A stretch of DNA of 64,000 bases, taken from the NCBI GenBank assembly GCA_016870115.1, contig VGCH01000003.1, positions 1-64,000 on the forward strand, read 5' to 3'. This DNA is from Alphaproteobacteria bacterium (lineage in GTDB: Bacteria; Pseudomonadota; Alphaproteobacteria; Reyranellales; Reyranellaceae). Shown here piece after piece: positions 51,129 through 61,462 of the stretch. The notes under the pieces are model-generated. The model searched no databases. It saw nothing but the letters and a program-made list of their open reading frames with translations, and was not told where the DNA came from. Numbering within the stretch: position 1 is the stretch's first letter; each line of letters opens with the position of its first letter. The translations under genes and the position numbers were made by a program.

Positions 51129-51935
51129 TCAATTGCAGGTCGGCTTCTCCAGCGCCTCGAGGCGGACGATCCGGTACTCGATCGACATGTCGCGCTGCTC
51201 GTGCGTGCCATACAGCTCGACACCGTTGTCGAGCGTGACGCTGCCCATCTCGTAGGCCGGTGTGCCGCCATCCTTCGCGTCGGGCTCGAAGAAGCCGACG
51301 CGGAAATAGACGCGCTGCCGTCCTTCGGCGAGCGCGCGACCGGACTCGGGAACCGCAAGGTCGGCGAGCCGACGCGGCACGCGGCCAATGACGGCGTTGG
51401 CGATCCGCGGCGGCTTGGCCTTGTCGCCAAAGAAGAACCGGGCCTCGAGCCCGTTTTCGCCCGCCTGAAAGCGGCGAACGACAGCACGCGCGATGCCGAT
51501 CGGAAACAGGGTGTCGGCCGGCAACGCCACGCTCTGTCCGGCTGGTTCGCTGAAGCGCGCGTCGCCTGCACCTCCCGGCGCCAGCCGCGCCTCGCCGGCG
51601 TTGCGCTCGGTGCGTCGGCCGCTCACCGTGCTGGTGTGGTCGAAGCGCATGGACCGGCCATCGCGACTCTCCTCGATCCGCGACTGCTGCTCGTGCGCGA
51701 GCGTGCCAGTACCCGTCGGAAACTCCAGTCGCAGCCGCTGGACGATGGTGAAGCTGTCGCAGGTCGCGCGCAGCTCATAGGCGTAGCTGCCAGAAACCCC
51801 GCCACCGGCCGCGCCGGGCAGCGGCGTGACGTTGTAGGCGGCGCGGTGCGGAGCGAAGTCCTGCGCGGCGAGCGGACCCGCGGCAAGGCCGCAGGCCGCC
51901 GCCATCGCAAGAAGCGGAGCCGCGCGCGTCAGCAT
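51129..51935 (-). CDS. EipB-like (DUF1849) cell-envelope protein, copy 2
   Basis: A 268-aa exported protein with a signal peptide ending PLAAQ. It matches the EipB/DUF1849 family: DFAPHRAAYNVTPLPG, GSYAYELRATCDSFTIVQRL, ARAVVRRFQAGENGLEARFFFG and YRIVRLEALEKPTCN. Two cysteines, at 59 and at the penultimate position 267, match the disulfide that closes the EipB spiral-barrel in Brucella. EipB supports envelope integrity. The gene starts inside the 3' end of an upstream paralogue (7-nt overlap), so they are co-translated. It converges on the ROK kinase gene, 12 nt apart. Confidence 0.85.
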   Translation of the reverse strand: MLTRAAPLLAMAAACGLAAGPLAAQDFAPHRAAYNVTPLPGAAGGGVSGSYAYELRATCDSFTIVQRLRLEFPTGTGTLAHEQQSRIEESRDGRSMRFDHTSTVSGRRTERNAGEARLAPGGAGDARFSEPAGQSVALPADTLFPIGIARAVVRRFQAGENGLEARFFFGDKAKPPRIANAVIGRVPRRLADLAVPESGRALAEGRQRVYFRVGFFEPDAKDGGTPAYEMGSVTLDNGVELYGTHEQRDMSIEYRIVRLEALEKPTCN

Positions 51936-52783
51936 CGCGGTCTCGGCAACGCCTGTATCTGCACCAATCGGGCCTCCACGGCGAAGTCTCCATAGTCGAG
52001 CAACATCGAACGGGCGACGCCGTTGGCCAGCAGATCGAGCGACACCTCGTACTCGGGCTGGGCAGCTTGCCCATCATTGGCGAAGAAGGCGAGCCGCACG
52101 CCCCAGCCGGCCTGGTTGCGCAGCAAGGCGAGGTCGCCGCGCGCGGCCGCCCCTGGCAGCGGACGCGGAGGCCGGGCGATCACGGCGTTGACGCTGAACG
52201 CCCCGTCGAGCCGGGCACCGTCGAAGACCTTGTAGTCAACCGATTGCTCGCCCGCTCGCGCCGCCTGGATGACCAGGACCAGGTGGCGCGTCGGGAAGAC
52301 CGTGCCGGCCGGGAGATCGAAGGTCCGAGCCTCGGGCAAGGTGAAGCTCGCTCGCCCCTTGGCCCCCTCACCTTCCAGTTCGGCCATCCCGCGCAGTTCC
52401 TCTTCGACCTCTTCGTTGCGGAGGTTGCGCACGCTGAATCGCAGCTCAAGCCCGTCCTTCGATTCGTGACTGAGGAAGCTCGAATCCGTCTCGAACTCCT
52501 CGCCGTCGCTGCGCTGGAATGTGAGCTTGATGCGCTGCTTGATCTCGTAGCTGTCGCAGGATTCCTCGGTCTCCAGCACCATCGCGCCGTGGACATCAAT
52601 GATTCCGCTCGAGGGCCGTGCGATCGCGAGTTTGAGCGCGTAAGAAGCACGGTGGGGTGCCAGCACCACATCGGGTTGCGCCGCGCCGCCACTTATCCAC
52701 AACCCCGTCGCAGCACAGCCCAGAGCCGCGACGGACAGGAACCGTCGGGGCAGCCGGAAAGGACGAAAACTATATCTGGTCAA
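51929..52783 (-). CDS. EipB-like (DUF1849) cell-envelope protein, copy 1
   Basis: A paralogue of the next gene. Family blocks include VVLAPHRASYALKLAIARPS, VHGAMVLETEESCDSYEIKQ, RHLVLVIQAARAGEQSVDYKVFDG and a C terminus RLVQIQALPRPRC. The conserved Cys pair is at about 76 and 284, the very last residue. The only suitable start that keeps the signal peptide is TTG at 52783, giving 284 aa with a basic N terminus (RPFRLPRRFLSVAALGCAATG). No ribosome-binding site is evident, so the start is uncertain. Two EipB-like genes in tandem is unusual; one copy per genome is the pattern I know from Brucella. Confidence 0.8.
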   Translation of the reverse strand: MTRYSFRPFRLPRRFLSVAALGCAATGLWISGGAAQPDVVLAPHRASYALKLAIARPSSGIIDVHGAMVLETEESCDSYEIKQRIKLTFQRSDGEEFETDSSFLSHESKDGLELRFSVRNLRNEEVEEELRGMAELEGEGAKGRASFTLPEARTFDLPAGTVFPTRHLVLVIQAARAGEQSVDYKVFDGARLDGAFSVNAVIARPPRPLPGAAARGDLALLRNQAGWGVRLAFFANDGQAAQPEYEVSLDLLANGVARSMLLDYGDFAVEARLVQIQALPRPRC

Positions 52784-52896
52784 CGGGCCGGAACGGTGCC
52801 GCAGGGCTTGTGGCAGCGGGCGAGAGCGTAATATCCATGGGCGCCGATTGCCAGATTGATCGCGCCTCCTGCGACGGTCTCCAGAGGATAACAGCC

Positions 52897-53871
52897 ATGC
52901 CAAAGCCGCGCGTCGTCGCCACCCGCAAGTTCCCCGCCGACGTGGAGGCCCGTCTGGCGGCGAACTTCGACGCGCTTCTCAACCCGGACGACCGGCTTTA
53001 CGACGCGCCCGGGTTGGCCCGGGCGGCAGCCGGTTGCCAGGGTGTCCTGTGCGCGGCCGGCGATGCGCTGGGGGCTCAGGCCATCGAGGCCCTGCCGGCG
53101 TCGGTCCGCATGATCGCCACCTTCTCCGTAGGCTATGAGCATGTCGACGTGGCGGCCGCCGCCCGGCGCGGCATCAAAGTCAGCAACACGCCGGACGTTC
53201 TGACCGATGCCACCGCCGATATCGCGATGCTTTGCCTGTTGGGGGCCGCGCGGCGTGCGCACGAGGGCACAACCATGTTGCGGGCCCACGCCTGGGTGGG
53301 ATGGGCGCCGACCCAGCTGATGGGCGTCCACGTCACGGGCAAGCGGCTGGGGATCCTCGGCATGGGACGGATCGGCCAGGCGACCGCCGACCGGGCCCGC
53401 GCCTTCCGCATGACGATTCACTACTCCAACCGGACCCGGCTCGCGCCAGCGCTGGAGAAAGGCGCCACCTTCCATGCCGATCCGGAGGCCATGCTCGCGC
53501 ACTGCGATTTTCTGTCTATCCACGCGCCGCTCACGCCGGCGACACGCAAGTGGCTGAACGCCGCGCGGCTCACGCGTCTGCCGAAGGGCGCCGTCGTGGT
53601 GAACACCGCGCGCGGTGGCGTGGTCGACGACGAGGCACTGATTGCGGCGCTGAAGAGCGGCCACCTCGCCGCCGCCGGGCTTGATGTGTTCGATGGGGAG
53701 CCGAAACTCCACGCCGGCTACTACGGGCTGGAGAACGCGTTCCTGCTACCGCACATGGGTTCGGCCACGCTGGAGACACGCAACGCCATGGGCTTCCGCG
53801 CGCTCGACAATCTTGAGGCGTTCCTGCTCAGGAACGCGACGCCACCCGACTTGGTGTCCCCGCCTTCGTGA
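52897..53871 (+). CDS. D-2-hydroxyacid dehydrogenase (glyoxylate/hydroxypyruvate reductase-like)
   Basis: A 324-aa NAD(P)-dependent dehydrogenase of the GhrB/glyoxylate reductase group. The Rossmann loop is LGILGMGRIGQATADRARAF. The catalytic Arg is in VVNTARGGVVDDEAL, the Glu in VFDGEPKLHAGY and the His in LLPHMGSATLETRNAMG. It should reduce glyoxylate or hydroxypyruvate to the 2-hydroxy acid. The start at 52897 has AGAGGA nine bases upstream. It is divergent from the EipB pair, and its last 44 nt overlap the 3' end of the convergent lipoprotein gene. Confidence 0.93.
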   Translation: MPKPRVVATRKFPADVEARLAANFDALLNPDDRLYDAPGLARAAAGCQGVLCAAGDALGAQAIEALPASVRMIATFSVGYEHVDVAAAARRGIKVSNTPDVLTDATADIAMLCLLGAARRAHEGTTMLRAHAWVGWAPTQLMGVHVTGKRLGILGMGRIGQATADRARAFRMTIHYSNRTRLAPALEKGATFHADPEAMLAHCDFLSIHAPLTPATRKWLNAARLTRLPKGAVVVNTARGGVVDDEALIAALKSGHLAAAGLDVFDGEPKLHAGYYGLENAFLLPHMGSATLETRNAMGFRALDNLEAFLLRNATPPDLVSPPS

Positions 53872-54388
53872 CCGGCTTCTTTTTGCGTGGCGGCGCCGAT
53901 TTTGTGGTGCTCGCGCGGGTCGGATGGAGGGCGGGCGCGGGCTCTAGCGCCGGAGCCGCCTCGGCGACTGCGGTGGTCGGCTCGGCCGGCGCGGGCTCCG
54001 GCTTGGCCGGGGCGGGTTTGGGCACCGGGCGAATCGCCTGCGCCTCCCACGTCGTGACGGGCGTGGCCTCGGTGACCCGCGGCGGCGCCATGTACTGGAC
54101 GCCCCCTTCGCTCGGCGACCGGAAAGGCTCGTCATAGTCCACGGCGTAGGGGTCGTGGTCGCCCTCGCGATCACGGCAGATCTTGCGACCCGCAACGAAC
54201 CGCCACAGGGCGCAATCGCGTTGCGAGACCATGGACACATAGTGATCCGTCGTCGTTTTCTCGGACGCCGCGATCGACACGCCGTCGGCGGCGTAGCTCG
54301 CCACAGCCACGCCCAACGGCACGCCGCAGCCGCCAAGGGCCAAAGGCATCATCAGGACCGCGAGAAAGGTCAGGCTGGAGCGCCGCAT
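53828..54388 (-). CDS. Hypothetical lipoprotein with Ala/Pro-rich tail
   Basis: Function unknown. The 186-aa product has a lipoprotein signal (LAVLMMPLALGGC) and then GVPLGVAVASYAADGVSIAASEKTTTDHYVSMVSQRDCALWRF, a block I have seen in small alphaproteobacterial lipoproteins. A central acidic and Pro-rich linker follows, and a long low-complexity Ala/Pro/Lys tail (APAKPEPAPAEPTTAVAEAA and similar) that may reach across the periplasm. The start at 54388 (ATG) or GTG 54397 is uncertain. Its last 44 nt overlap the convergent dehydrogenase gene. Upstream is an AT-rich palindrome. Confidence 0.7.
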   Translation of the reverse strand: MRRSSLTFLAVLMMPLALGGCGVPLGVAVASYAADGVSIAASEKTTTDHYVSMVSQRDCALWRFVAGRKICRDREGDHDPYAVDYDEPFRSPSEGGVQYMAPPRVTEATPVTTWEAQAIRPVPKPAPAKPEPAPAEPTTAVAEAAPALEPAPALHPTRASTTKSAPPRKKKPVTKAGTPSRVASRS

Positions 54389-54407
54389 GGAGCTCACCAA
54401 TTAGATG

Positions 54408-54424
54408 AGTTAATTTAATTAACT
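54408..54424. promoter_or_regulatory. AT-rich perfect palindrome upstream of the lipoprotein gene
   Basis: AGTTAAT-TTA-ATTAACT forms a perfect 7-bp inverted repeat with a 3-bp centre, 19 nt upstream of the lipoprotein ATG. On the minus strand a TTTACA (54432-54437) lies about 18 bp upstream of TTAACT within the palindrome. A promoter with an overlapping operator is the likely reading; the regulator is unknown. Nothing else is seen in the remaining bases to aspS. Confidence 0.45.
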
Positions 54425-54525
54425 GCCTGACTGTAAATAGTTTTTCCTTCGCCGTCAATTGGCTCAGCCCGCTGGCTCCTGGGTCGTCCGGGGGGCCGGC
54501 GAGGGACCTTGGCGCGTGCGCGGTA

Positions 54526-56340
54526 TCAGGGTTTGTCGGTCTTGGGCGGCGGCAGGCGGAGGCCGATATGGAGCTCGCGCAGCTTGCCCGGGGGCACCTC
54601 CGCAGGAGCCTGCATCATCAGGTCGACGGCCTGCTGGTTCATCGGGAAGCAGATGACCTCGCGGATGTTGGGCTCGTCGGCCAACAACATGACGATGCGA
54701 TCCACGCCTGGTGCCGCGCCGCCGTGCGGCGGCGCGCCATAGCGGAAGGCGTTCAGCATGCCGCCGAAGCGCTGTTCGACCTCTTCGGCGCCGTAGCCCG
54801 CGATCGCGAAGGCCTTGAACATGATCTCGGGTCGATGGTTCCGGATCGCGCCGGAGCAGAGTTCGATGCCGTTGCAGACGATGTCGTACTGCCATGCCTT
54901 GATGGTGAGCGGGTCGTCGCGCTCGAGCTGCTCAAGCCCCCCCTGGGGCATCGAGAAGGGGTTGTGCGAGAACACGATCTGGCCGGTCTTGTCGTCGCGC
55001 TCGTACATCGGAAAATCGACGATCCAGCAGAAGCGGTAGGCATCCTGCTCGATCACGCCAAGGTCCTGGCCGATCCGGGTCCGCGCGAGACCGGCGAACT
55101 TCCACGCCGCCTCCTCCTTGTCGGCGACGAAGAACACCGCGTCCCCATCCTGGGCGCCAGTGAGCGCGGCCAGTCGCGCGAGCCGGGGACCATCGACGAA
55201 CTTGGCGATCGGTCCCTTCCCCGCACCACCTTCCAGAACGATGTAGCCGAGGCCGGGCTTGCCCTCGGAGCGCGCCCAGTCGTTCAGCTTGTCGAAGAAC
55301 GAACGCGGCTGGCGGCCAGCGCCGGGCGCACGGATCGCCCGCACGACACCGCCCGAGGCGACGATGCCGGCGAAGACCTTGAAGTCCGATCCGGCGAATA
55401 CCTCGCCCGCGTCGACGATGCGCAGCGGATTGCGCAGGTCGGGCTTGTCGGTGCCGTAGCTCAAGAGCGCCTCGGCATAGGGGATGCGCAGGAACGGCAG
55501 CGACGAGACCGTGCGCGCCTTGTCTCTTCCGAACGAGGCGAACTCCTCGAACACGCCGTGCAGGACCGGCTCGATGGCGGCGAACACGTCCTCCTGCGTC
55601 ACGAAGCTCATCTCGAAATCGAGCTGATAGAACTCGCCCGGCGCGCGATCCGCCCGCGCGTCCTCGTCACGAAAACACGGGGCGATCTGGAAATAACGGT
55701 CGAAGCCCGAGACCATCAGCAGCTGCTTGAACATCTGCGGCGCCTGCGGCAACGCGTAGAACTTGCCGGGATGCAGGCGGCTCGGCACCAGATAAGAGCG
55801 CGCGCCTTCGGGGCTGTCGGCGGTCAGGATCGGCGTCTGGAACTCGGTGAAGCCCTCGGCAATCATGCGCCGGCGTAGCGAGGCGATGACCTGGCTGCGC
55901 AGCATGATGTTGCGATGGAGCTTGTCCTTGCGCAGGTCGAGAAAGCGATAGCGCAGCCGCAGCTCCTCGGGCGTGGTGTCGTTCTCCATGTGAACGGGGA
56001 TCGGCAGCGTCTCGGACATCGACTGCACGACCATCTCGGCGGCCCACAACTCCACCGCGCCGGTATCGAGCCTCGCGTTCACCGTGGCGGCCTCGCGCGC
56101 GACCACCTTGCCCGAGACGGTGATGACACTCTCGGTCCGCACGGCTTCGGCGACCTTGAAGACCGGGCTCGACACGTCGACCACGACCTGGGTGATGCCG
56201 TAGTGGTCGCGCAGGTCGATGAACAGCAGGTTTCCGTGGTCGCGCTTGCGCTGGACCCAGCCCGACAGCCGCGCCTCGCGGCCGACATCGGAGGCCCTGA
56301 GTTGGCCGCAGGTATGGGAACGGTAGACCGAGGAAAGCAT
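54526..56340 (-). CDS. aspS: Aspartyl-tRNA synthetase
   Basis: AspRS, 604 aa, bacterial class IIb type. The OB-fold anticodon domain is [21 protein letters not shown] with [14 protein letters not shown]. Class II motif 2 is [26 protein letters not shown], the bacterial GAD insertion follows (about 290-420), and motif 3 is [22 protein letters not shown]. With gatCAB in the same window it is probably non-discriminating, charging both tRNA(Asp) and tRNA(Asn). The start at 56340 gives the usual N terminus. It is divergent from rnd, with 119 nt between them. Confidence 0.97.
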   Translation of the reverse strand: MLSSVYRSHTCGQLRASDVGREARLSGWVQRKRDHGNLLFIDLRDHYGITQVVVDVSSPVFKVAEAVRTESVITVSGKVVAREAATVNARLDTGAVELWAAEMVVQSMSETLPIPVHMENDTTPEELRLRYRFLDLRKDKLHRNIMLRSQVIASLRRRMIAEGFTEFQTPILTADSPEGARSYLVPSRLHPGKFYALPQAPQMFKQLLMVSGFDRYFQIAPCFRDEDARADRAPGEFYQLDFEMSFVTQEDVFAAIEPVLHGVFEEFASFGRDKARTVSSLPFLRIPYAEALLSYGTDKPDLRNPLRIVDAGEVFAGSDFKVFAGIVASGGVVRAIRAPGAGRQPRSFFDKLNDWARSEGKPGLGYIVLEGGAGKGPIAKFVDGPRLARLAALTGAQDGDAVFFVADKEEAAWKFAGLARTRIGQDLGVIEQDAYRFCWIVDFPMYERDDKTGQIVFSHNPFSMPQGGLEQLERDDPLTIKAWQYDIVCNGIELCSGAIRNHRPEIMFKAFAIAGYGAEEVEQRFGGMLNAFRYGAPPHGGAAPGVDRIVMLLADEPNIREVICFPMNQQAVDLMMQAPAEVPPGKLRELHIGLRLPPPKTDKP

Positions 56341-56459
56341 CGCTGATCCGGGAGTTGGGGGGCGCGGCAAAAGGCACGGAAAGAGGCCCCAAGTCAAGCA
56401 AACCGGGCTTTTCGGCGGGGCTTTGCCGGGCCGGCGCCGGCGGCTATAGAGGCCCGCCA

Positions 56460-57632
56460 ATGAAGCTGATCACGACCACCGACGACCTCGCCTCCTTCTG
56501 CGCGCGGCTGGCCGACGCCGATTTCATCGCGGTCGACACCGAGTTCATGCGCGAGCGGACCTACTGGCCCAAGCTCTGCCTCGCCCAGGTGGCGGGACCG
56601 CGCGAGGCGGCGGCGATCGACGCGCTGGCCGAGGGTATCGATCTTGCGCCACTCGACGCGCTGATGGCCAACGAGCGCGTGCTGAAGGTCTTTCACGCCG
56701 CGCGACAGGACCTCGAGATCTTTCAGCTGCGGATGGGCCGTTTGCCCCAGCCGCTGTTCGACACCCAGATCGCGGCCATGGTCTGTGGTCACGGTGAGTC
56801 GGCCTCCTACGAGTCGCTCGCCAGCAAACTCGCCAAGGCCAAGATCGACAAGTCGAGCCGCTTCACCGACTGGAGCCGCCGGCCGCTCAGCAACCGCCAG
56901 ATCGAGTACGCGCTCTCGGACGTGACGCACTTGCGCACCGTCTACGAAAAGCTGCGCGCCGAGCTCGACAAGTCAGGCCGGCTGGACTGGATCGGCGAGG
57001 AAATGGCGGTGCTGAACGATCCGGCCACCTACCGCGCCGATCCCGAACTGGCATGGCGTCGGCTGAAGCCGCGGACTGCGGCCCCGCGCACCCTCGCCAC
57101 GCTACGCGAGGTCGCCGCCTGGCGCGAGCGGACGGCGCAGCGCATCGATATTCCCCGCCAGCGACTGTTGCGCGACGAGCAAGTGCTGGAGATCTCCGCC
57201 CACGCGCCCAAGGGCGTCGAGGAGCTGGGTCAGACGCGCGGCCTGGGGCGCGGATTTGCCGAAGGCTGGCAAGGCCGGGAGCTTCTGGAAGCGATCGAGC
57301 GCGCCAGAGCGTTGCCCGAGAGCGAGCTACCACCGCGCGAGAGGCAGGGCGAAATCCTGCGCGCCCCGCCCGCAGCGGTCGATCTGTTGCGCACGCTGCT
57401 GCGCCTCAGGGCCGAGCAGGCGGGCGTTGCCGCGCGCTTGGTCGCCAATGCGGAGGACATCGACCGGATCGCCGCGGGCAAGCGCGACGTGGCCGTGCTG
57501 ACGGGGTGGCGCGCCGAGATTTTCGGCCGCGAGGCGATCGATCTGGTCGAAGGCCGGTTGGCGCTCGCCCTCGCGGGCGAGCAGGTCCGCCTCATCCCGA
57601 CCGAGCCGGCGCCTCCGAAATCGAAGGCTTGA
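56460..57632 (+). CDS. rnd: Ribonuclease D
   Basis: RNase D, 390 aa, a 3'-5' exoribonuclease that trims tRNA precursors and other structured RNAs. The DEDDy catalytic residues are in [20 protein letters not shown] (Asp, Glu), [17 protein letters not shown] (Asp) and [21 protein letters not shown] (Tyr, Asp). Two HRDC-like helical domains fill the C-terminal half. It is divergent from aspS. The last 41 nt overlap the 3' end of the convergent ppx gene, an unusually deep antisense overlap for two conserved genes. Confidence 0.96.
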   Translation: MKLITTTDDLASFCARLADADFIAVDTEFMRERTYWPKLCLAQVAGPREAAAIDALAEGIDLAPLDALMANERVLKVFHAARQDLEIFQLRMGRLPQPLFDTQIAAMVCGHGESASYESLASKLAKAKIDKSSRFTDWSRRPLSNRQIEYALSDVTHLRTVYEKLRAELDKSGRLDWIGEEMAVLNDPATYRADPELAWRRLKPRTAAPRTLATLREVAAWRERTAQRIDIPRQRLLRDEQVLEISAHAPKGVEELGQTRGLGRGFAEGWQGRELLEAIERARALPESELPPRERQGEILRAPPAAVDLLRTLLRLRAEQAGVAARLVANAEDIDRIAAGKRDVAVLTGWRAEIFGREAIDLVEGRLALALAGEQVRLIPTEPAPPKSKA

Positions 57633-59100
57633 GGCCGAACGCGTCGGCGAGCGTTTCCAGCCGGCGCGCCGTGACGTCGCCCAGCCGCACCCGTAGCTCG
57701 CGTGGCACCTCGAGGCGCAGCTCCTTCTCCGATCGGCGCAGCGCGATGCGCGGCAGCAGCCCCGGCGTGCCGCCGGAAATGTTGTAGGCAAGCCGCAGGC
57801 AAGCGCCGAGACGTCGCGCGAAGCGCTGACCCTTGTTGTCGGCGAGGCTGAGCGCGGTCGCGAGCGACGCCGACTTTGGGTCGCTCTTGTATCGATGGGC
57901 CAGTGCCAAGGCGAGAATCGCGCGCTCGCGGTGGTTCATGCCGGGTGCCGGCAGATGCAGCACGCGGACATAGGCCTGCTCGGCGCGATAGTCCGGATGG
58001 TCGCTCCACGACACGTCACTCAGATGGCAGCCCGCCAGTCGAAGCACCCCCTCGGACGCGCTCTCGCCCGCGAAAGCCTCGCTCGACCAATCGAAGATTT
58101 CCCGCGGGGAGAGATCGAAGCGCCGCCAACCGGCGCCCTGCTCCTCGGCGAAAGCGATCAACGGATGGCGTGCCTTCTCGGCATCGGGCAAGCGCGCGTA
58201 GTGGAACCCTTCGCGAAGTCCAAACGCCGAGAACGCCACGGTGCGGGGTTTCAGGACCGCCAGCAGCCGCTCCAGCGCGAGAGCGGAGAGTGGCAGCGTA
58301 TCGAGGCGACGGCGCGAGACGCCAGGCATCTTTTCCAGCGACTTGGCGCTCTGCACCGCGATCAGCCGCGCCACCGCCCGCGCCTCGTTGGCCGGGATCT
58401 CGTAGTGGTGGATGATGTGCAGCGGATATCCGTCCTGCTCCATGTGCAGGCGGGCGAACGCGCGCCATGCGCCGCCAACGGCGTAGAAGGTCTTTCCCTG
58501 CTCGCCGTCGAGCCAGTCGAGTTGGTCGATCGCCTCGGCAATCGTGCGCCGCGGATCGCCCTTGCCCGACGACATCAGTCGCAACGGCCCGATCGGGAGC
58601 GTGCTGGAGCGGCCGATGCCGCCGTTTGCCAAGGCGACGAGCTCGAGGCTGCCGCCACCCAGATCGCCCATCACGCCGGCCGCATCGGGCATACCGCAGA
58701 TCACGCCATAACCCGAGAAGCGCGCCTCGTCGGCGCCGCTGACCATATGGGCGCGCACGCGCACGCGCTTGCCGATCTCGGCCATGAAGGCGGCGCCGTC
58801 GGCGGCGTCACGCACCGCGGCCGTGGCCAGCAGATCGAGCGACACGACCTTCATGCTGGCCGCGAGCTCCGCGAAGCGCTCGATGTTGGCGAGCGCCATG
58901 CCAACGCCTTCGGGATTCAGTCGGCCGGTGGCGTCAAGCCCGCGGGCGAGGCCGCATAGGACCTTCTCGTTGAACACCGGCAACGGCGCACGGCTAGCGC
59001 GCTCATAGACGACCAGGCGGATGGAATTGGAGCCGACGTCGATGATGCCGACGCGTCCCCTGGCGAGGGTCGGGGCGGCGGCGCGGACGGCGGCTTCCAT
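57592..59100 (-). CDS. ppx: Exopolyphosphatase, Ppx/GppA family
   Basis: A 502-aa ASKHA-fold phosphatase. The N-terminal phosphate loop is GIIDVGSNSIRLVVYERA, with the second loop GVMGDLGGGSLELVAL. ATAAVRDAADGAAFMAEI and VSGADEARFSGYG carry the acid catalytic residues. The C-terminal half has the HD-like helical domain and ends with a substrate-channel region. It removes terminal phosphate from polyphosphate and possibly from pppGpp. It lies 75 nt downstream of ppk on the same strand, so synthesis and breakdown enzymes share an operon. Its 3' end overlaps rnd by 41 nt. Confidence 0.94.
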   Translation of the reverse strand: MEAAVRAAAPTLARGRVGIIDVGSNSIRLVVYERASRAPLPVFNEKVLCGLARGLDATGRLNPEGVGMALANIERFAELAASMKVVSLDLLATAAVRDAADGAAFMAEIGKRVRVRAHMVSGADEARFSGYGVICGMPDAAGVMGDLGGGSLELVALANGGIGRSSTLPIGPLRLMSSGKGDPRRTIAEAIDQLDWLDGEQGKTFYAVGGAWRAFARLHMEQDGYPLHIIHHYEIPANEARAVARLIAVQSAKSLEKMPGVSRRRLDTLPLSALALERLLAVLKPRTVAFSAFGLREGFHYARLPDAEKARHPLIAFAEEQGAGWRRFDLSPREIFDWSSEAFAGESASEGVLRLAGCHLSDVSWSDHPDYRAEQAYVRVLHLPAPGMNHRERAILALALAHRYKSDPKSASLATALSLADNKGQRFARRLGACLRLAYNISGGTPGLLPRIALRRSEKELRLEVPRELRVRLGDVTARRLETLADAFGLKPSISEAPARSG

Positions 59101-59175
59101 GCGCGCCCGTCTAGCGGAATCCGCTGGGGATTGCAGCGGTGACGGCGACGCAGGATCGCTCGTGACGCCGCCCGG

Positions 59176-61344
59176 TCAGCTGCCCAGGACCAGACGCGGG
59201 ACCGCGCCAGAGACCTTGAGTGCGCGACCGCGGCCGGAGAGAGATGGGTTGGTCATAAAGTAGTGATGGGCGATGAAGGGTGTCTTGCCGGTCTTGCAGC
59301 GGCGGTAGGTTCCATCGGGTTGCATGGTCCAGCTCTGGCCGTCGTCCTTGAGATTGGCGACCATGATCTGGTCCAACACCTGCTCGCGCACGGTGGCCGT
59401 TTCCACCGGGCAGAGCAGCTCGACGCGGCGGTCGAGATTGCGCGGCATCCAGTCGGCCGATGACACGAACACCCGCGCCTGAGCCGACGGGAGTGCCGCG
59501 CCATTGCCGAAGCAGACGATGCGGGCATGCTCGAGAAAGCGGCCGATCATGCACTTCACGCGGATGTTTTCGCTGAGGCCGGGGACGTCGGCGCGCAGGC
59601 AACAGATGCCGCGCACGATCAGGTCGATCTGGACACCCGCGCGCGACGCGGCATAGAGCCGGTCGATCATCGCGGCGTCGACCAGCGAGTTCATCTTGGC
59701 CCAGATGGCGGCCGGCTTGCCGGCCAGCGCGTTCGCCGTCTCCGCGTCGATCAGGTGGTAGAGCGTGGAGCGCAACGTCACCGGCGCAAACGCGATCTTC
59801 TCGGTGCCCTCGGGTCGGGCGTAGCCGGTCATGTAGTTGAAAAGGCGCGCGGCGTCGCGGCCCATCGCCGGATCGCAGGTGAAGAAAGACAGGTCGGTGT
59901 AAACGCGCGCCGTGACCGGGTGGTAGTTGCCGGTGCCGAAATGCACGTACGTGCGGGTAACGGCGGCCTCGCGGCGCACCACCATCGAAACCTTGGCGTG
60001 GGTCTTCAGGTCGATGAAGCCATACACCACCTGCACGCCCGCGCGTTCGAGGTCGCGCGCCCAGCGGATATTGGCTTCCTCGTCGAAGCGCGCCTTCAAC
60101 TCGACCAGCGCGGTCACGGTCTTGCCGGCCTCCGCCGCCTCGATCAGCGCCTTCACGATCGGCGAGTCGGCGCTTGTGCGATAGAGCGTCTGCTTGATCG
60201 CGACCACGGCCGGATCGCGGGCGGCCTGACGAATGAACTGCACCACCACGTCGAAACTCTCGTACGGGTGATGCACCACGATGTCCTTGGCGCGGATCGC
60301 CGCGAAGCAATCGCCGCCGGAATCGCGGATGCGCTCGGGAAAGCGCGCGTTGTAGGGAGCGAACTTCAGGTCGGGCCGGTCGTCCACGATCACGGCCTTC
60401 ACGTCGTTGATGTTGAGCATCAGGTCGGCGTCGAAGCGGTGAACTGTCTGCCCGACAAGCTCCAGCTGGTCGGCGAGAAACTCGCGCAGCTCGATCGGCA
60501 TGTCGCTGTCGACGGCCAGCGAGATCAGGTCGCCGCGACGGCGCCGTTTCAGCGCGCTCTCGTAGAGCTGGACGAGATCCTCGGCCTCCTCGTTGATCTC
60601 GACGTCGCTGTCGCGGATCACCCGGAAGAAGCCGCGCTCGACGACATCGTGTCCCGGGAACAGGCGGCCGAGAAAGAGGTGGACCAGTTCCTCCAGCGGC
60701 AGGAGGCGGATCGCCGGCCCCGGCAGGCGCACGAAGCGGTCGACCTGCGGCGGCAGTGGCAGCAGCGCCATCATCGAGCGCCGGTCGTCGCGACGGCGCA
60801 GCTTCAGCAGCGCCGAGAAGCCGAGGTTGGGAATGAACGGAAACGGATGCGCCGGATCGATCGCAAGCGGCGTCAGTACGGGAAAGACCTGGTCGATAAA
60901 GTACTGGTCGAGCCACGCGCGCTCGGCGTCGCCAAGCTCGCCCGCATCCAGCACAGCGATGCCGGCCTCGCGCAGTTCGCTGCGCAACGTCGCCCACACC
61001 TTCTGCTGGTCGGCCATCAGGACCGAAGCCCGCTCGCGGATCGCCTCAAGCTGCTCGGCGGGCGTGAGCCCGTCATCGCTCAGCTGTGTGGCGCGGGTCG
61101 GCAGCATGTCGACCAGACCTGCCACGCGCACCATGTAGAACTCGTCGAGATTGTCCGCCGAGATCGACAGAAACCGCACGCGCTCCAGCAAGGGATGGCG
61201 TGGATTGGAGGCCTCCTCCAGCACGCGCGTGTTGAAGGCGAGCCACGACAGTTCGCGGTTGATGAAGCGCTGCGGCGCGGTCGTGATGTCTGTCGGTGCG
61301 GCAGACACCTCGTGCGGGCGGGCGGGAGCGGTGGTGCCGTCCAT
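59176..61344 (-). CDS. ppk: Polyphosphate kinase 1
   Basis: PPK1, 722 aa, which makes inorganic polyphosphate from ATP and belongs to a membrane-associated complex in E. coli. The N-terminal region is [20 protein letters not shown] with [19 protein letters not shown]. The phosphorylated His is in [19 protein letters not shown] (about residue 468). The second catalytic block is [21 protein letters not shown] and [12 protein letters not shown]. The end contains [17 protein letters not shown]. It is the first gene of ppk-ppx. sixA starts on the other strand 118 nt away. No clear Pho box was found upstream. Confidence 0.96.
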   Translation of the reverse strand: MDGTTAPARPHEVSAAPTDITTAPQRFINRELSWLAFNTRVLEEASNPRHPLLERVRFLSISADNLDEFYMVRVAGLVDMLPTRATQLSDDGLTPAEQLEAIRERASVLMADQQKVWATLRSELREAGIAVLDAGELGDAERAWLDQYFIDQVFPVLTPLAIDPAHPFPFIPNLGFSALLKLRRRDDRRSMMALLPLPPQVDRFVRLPGPAIRLLPLEELVHLFLGRLFPGHDVVERGFFRVIRDSDVEINEEAEDLVQLYESALKRRRRGDLISLAVDSDMPIELREFLADQLELVGQTVHRFDADLMLNINDVKAVIVDDRPDLKFAPYNARFPERIRDSGGDCFAAIRAKDIVVHHPYESFDVVVQFIRQAARDPAVVAIKQTLYRTSADSPIVKALIEAAEAGKTVTALVELKARFDEEANIRWARDLERAGVQVVYGFIDLKTHAKVSMVVRREAAVTRTYVHFGTGNYHPVTARVYTDLSFFTCDPAMGRDAARLFNYMTGYARPEGTEKIAFAPVTLRSTLYHLIDAETANALAGKPAAIWAKMNSLVDAAMIDRLYAASRAGVQIDLIVRGICCLRADVPGLSENIRVKCMIGRFLEHARIVCFGNGAALPSAQARVFVSSADWMPRNLDRRVELLCPVETATVREQVLDQIMVANLKDDGQSWTMQPDGTYRRCKTGKTPFIAHHYFMTNPSLSGRGRALKVSGAVPRLVLGS

Positions 61345-61462
61345 GAGTGCGGTCCGGTGTGGCGGATTTCGGGAGTTATACACAGGAACGCTACCCCGGT
61401 ATCGTGACGGTGTCATGGCAACTAGTTAATCATTTGTTTCCAAACGGTTTTTCGCGGCGGAC

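Noticed and set aside
61345-61462. Pho box between ppk and sixA
   Set aside because: Only one TGTCAT half-site is visible and the required second half at 11-bp spacing is missing.
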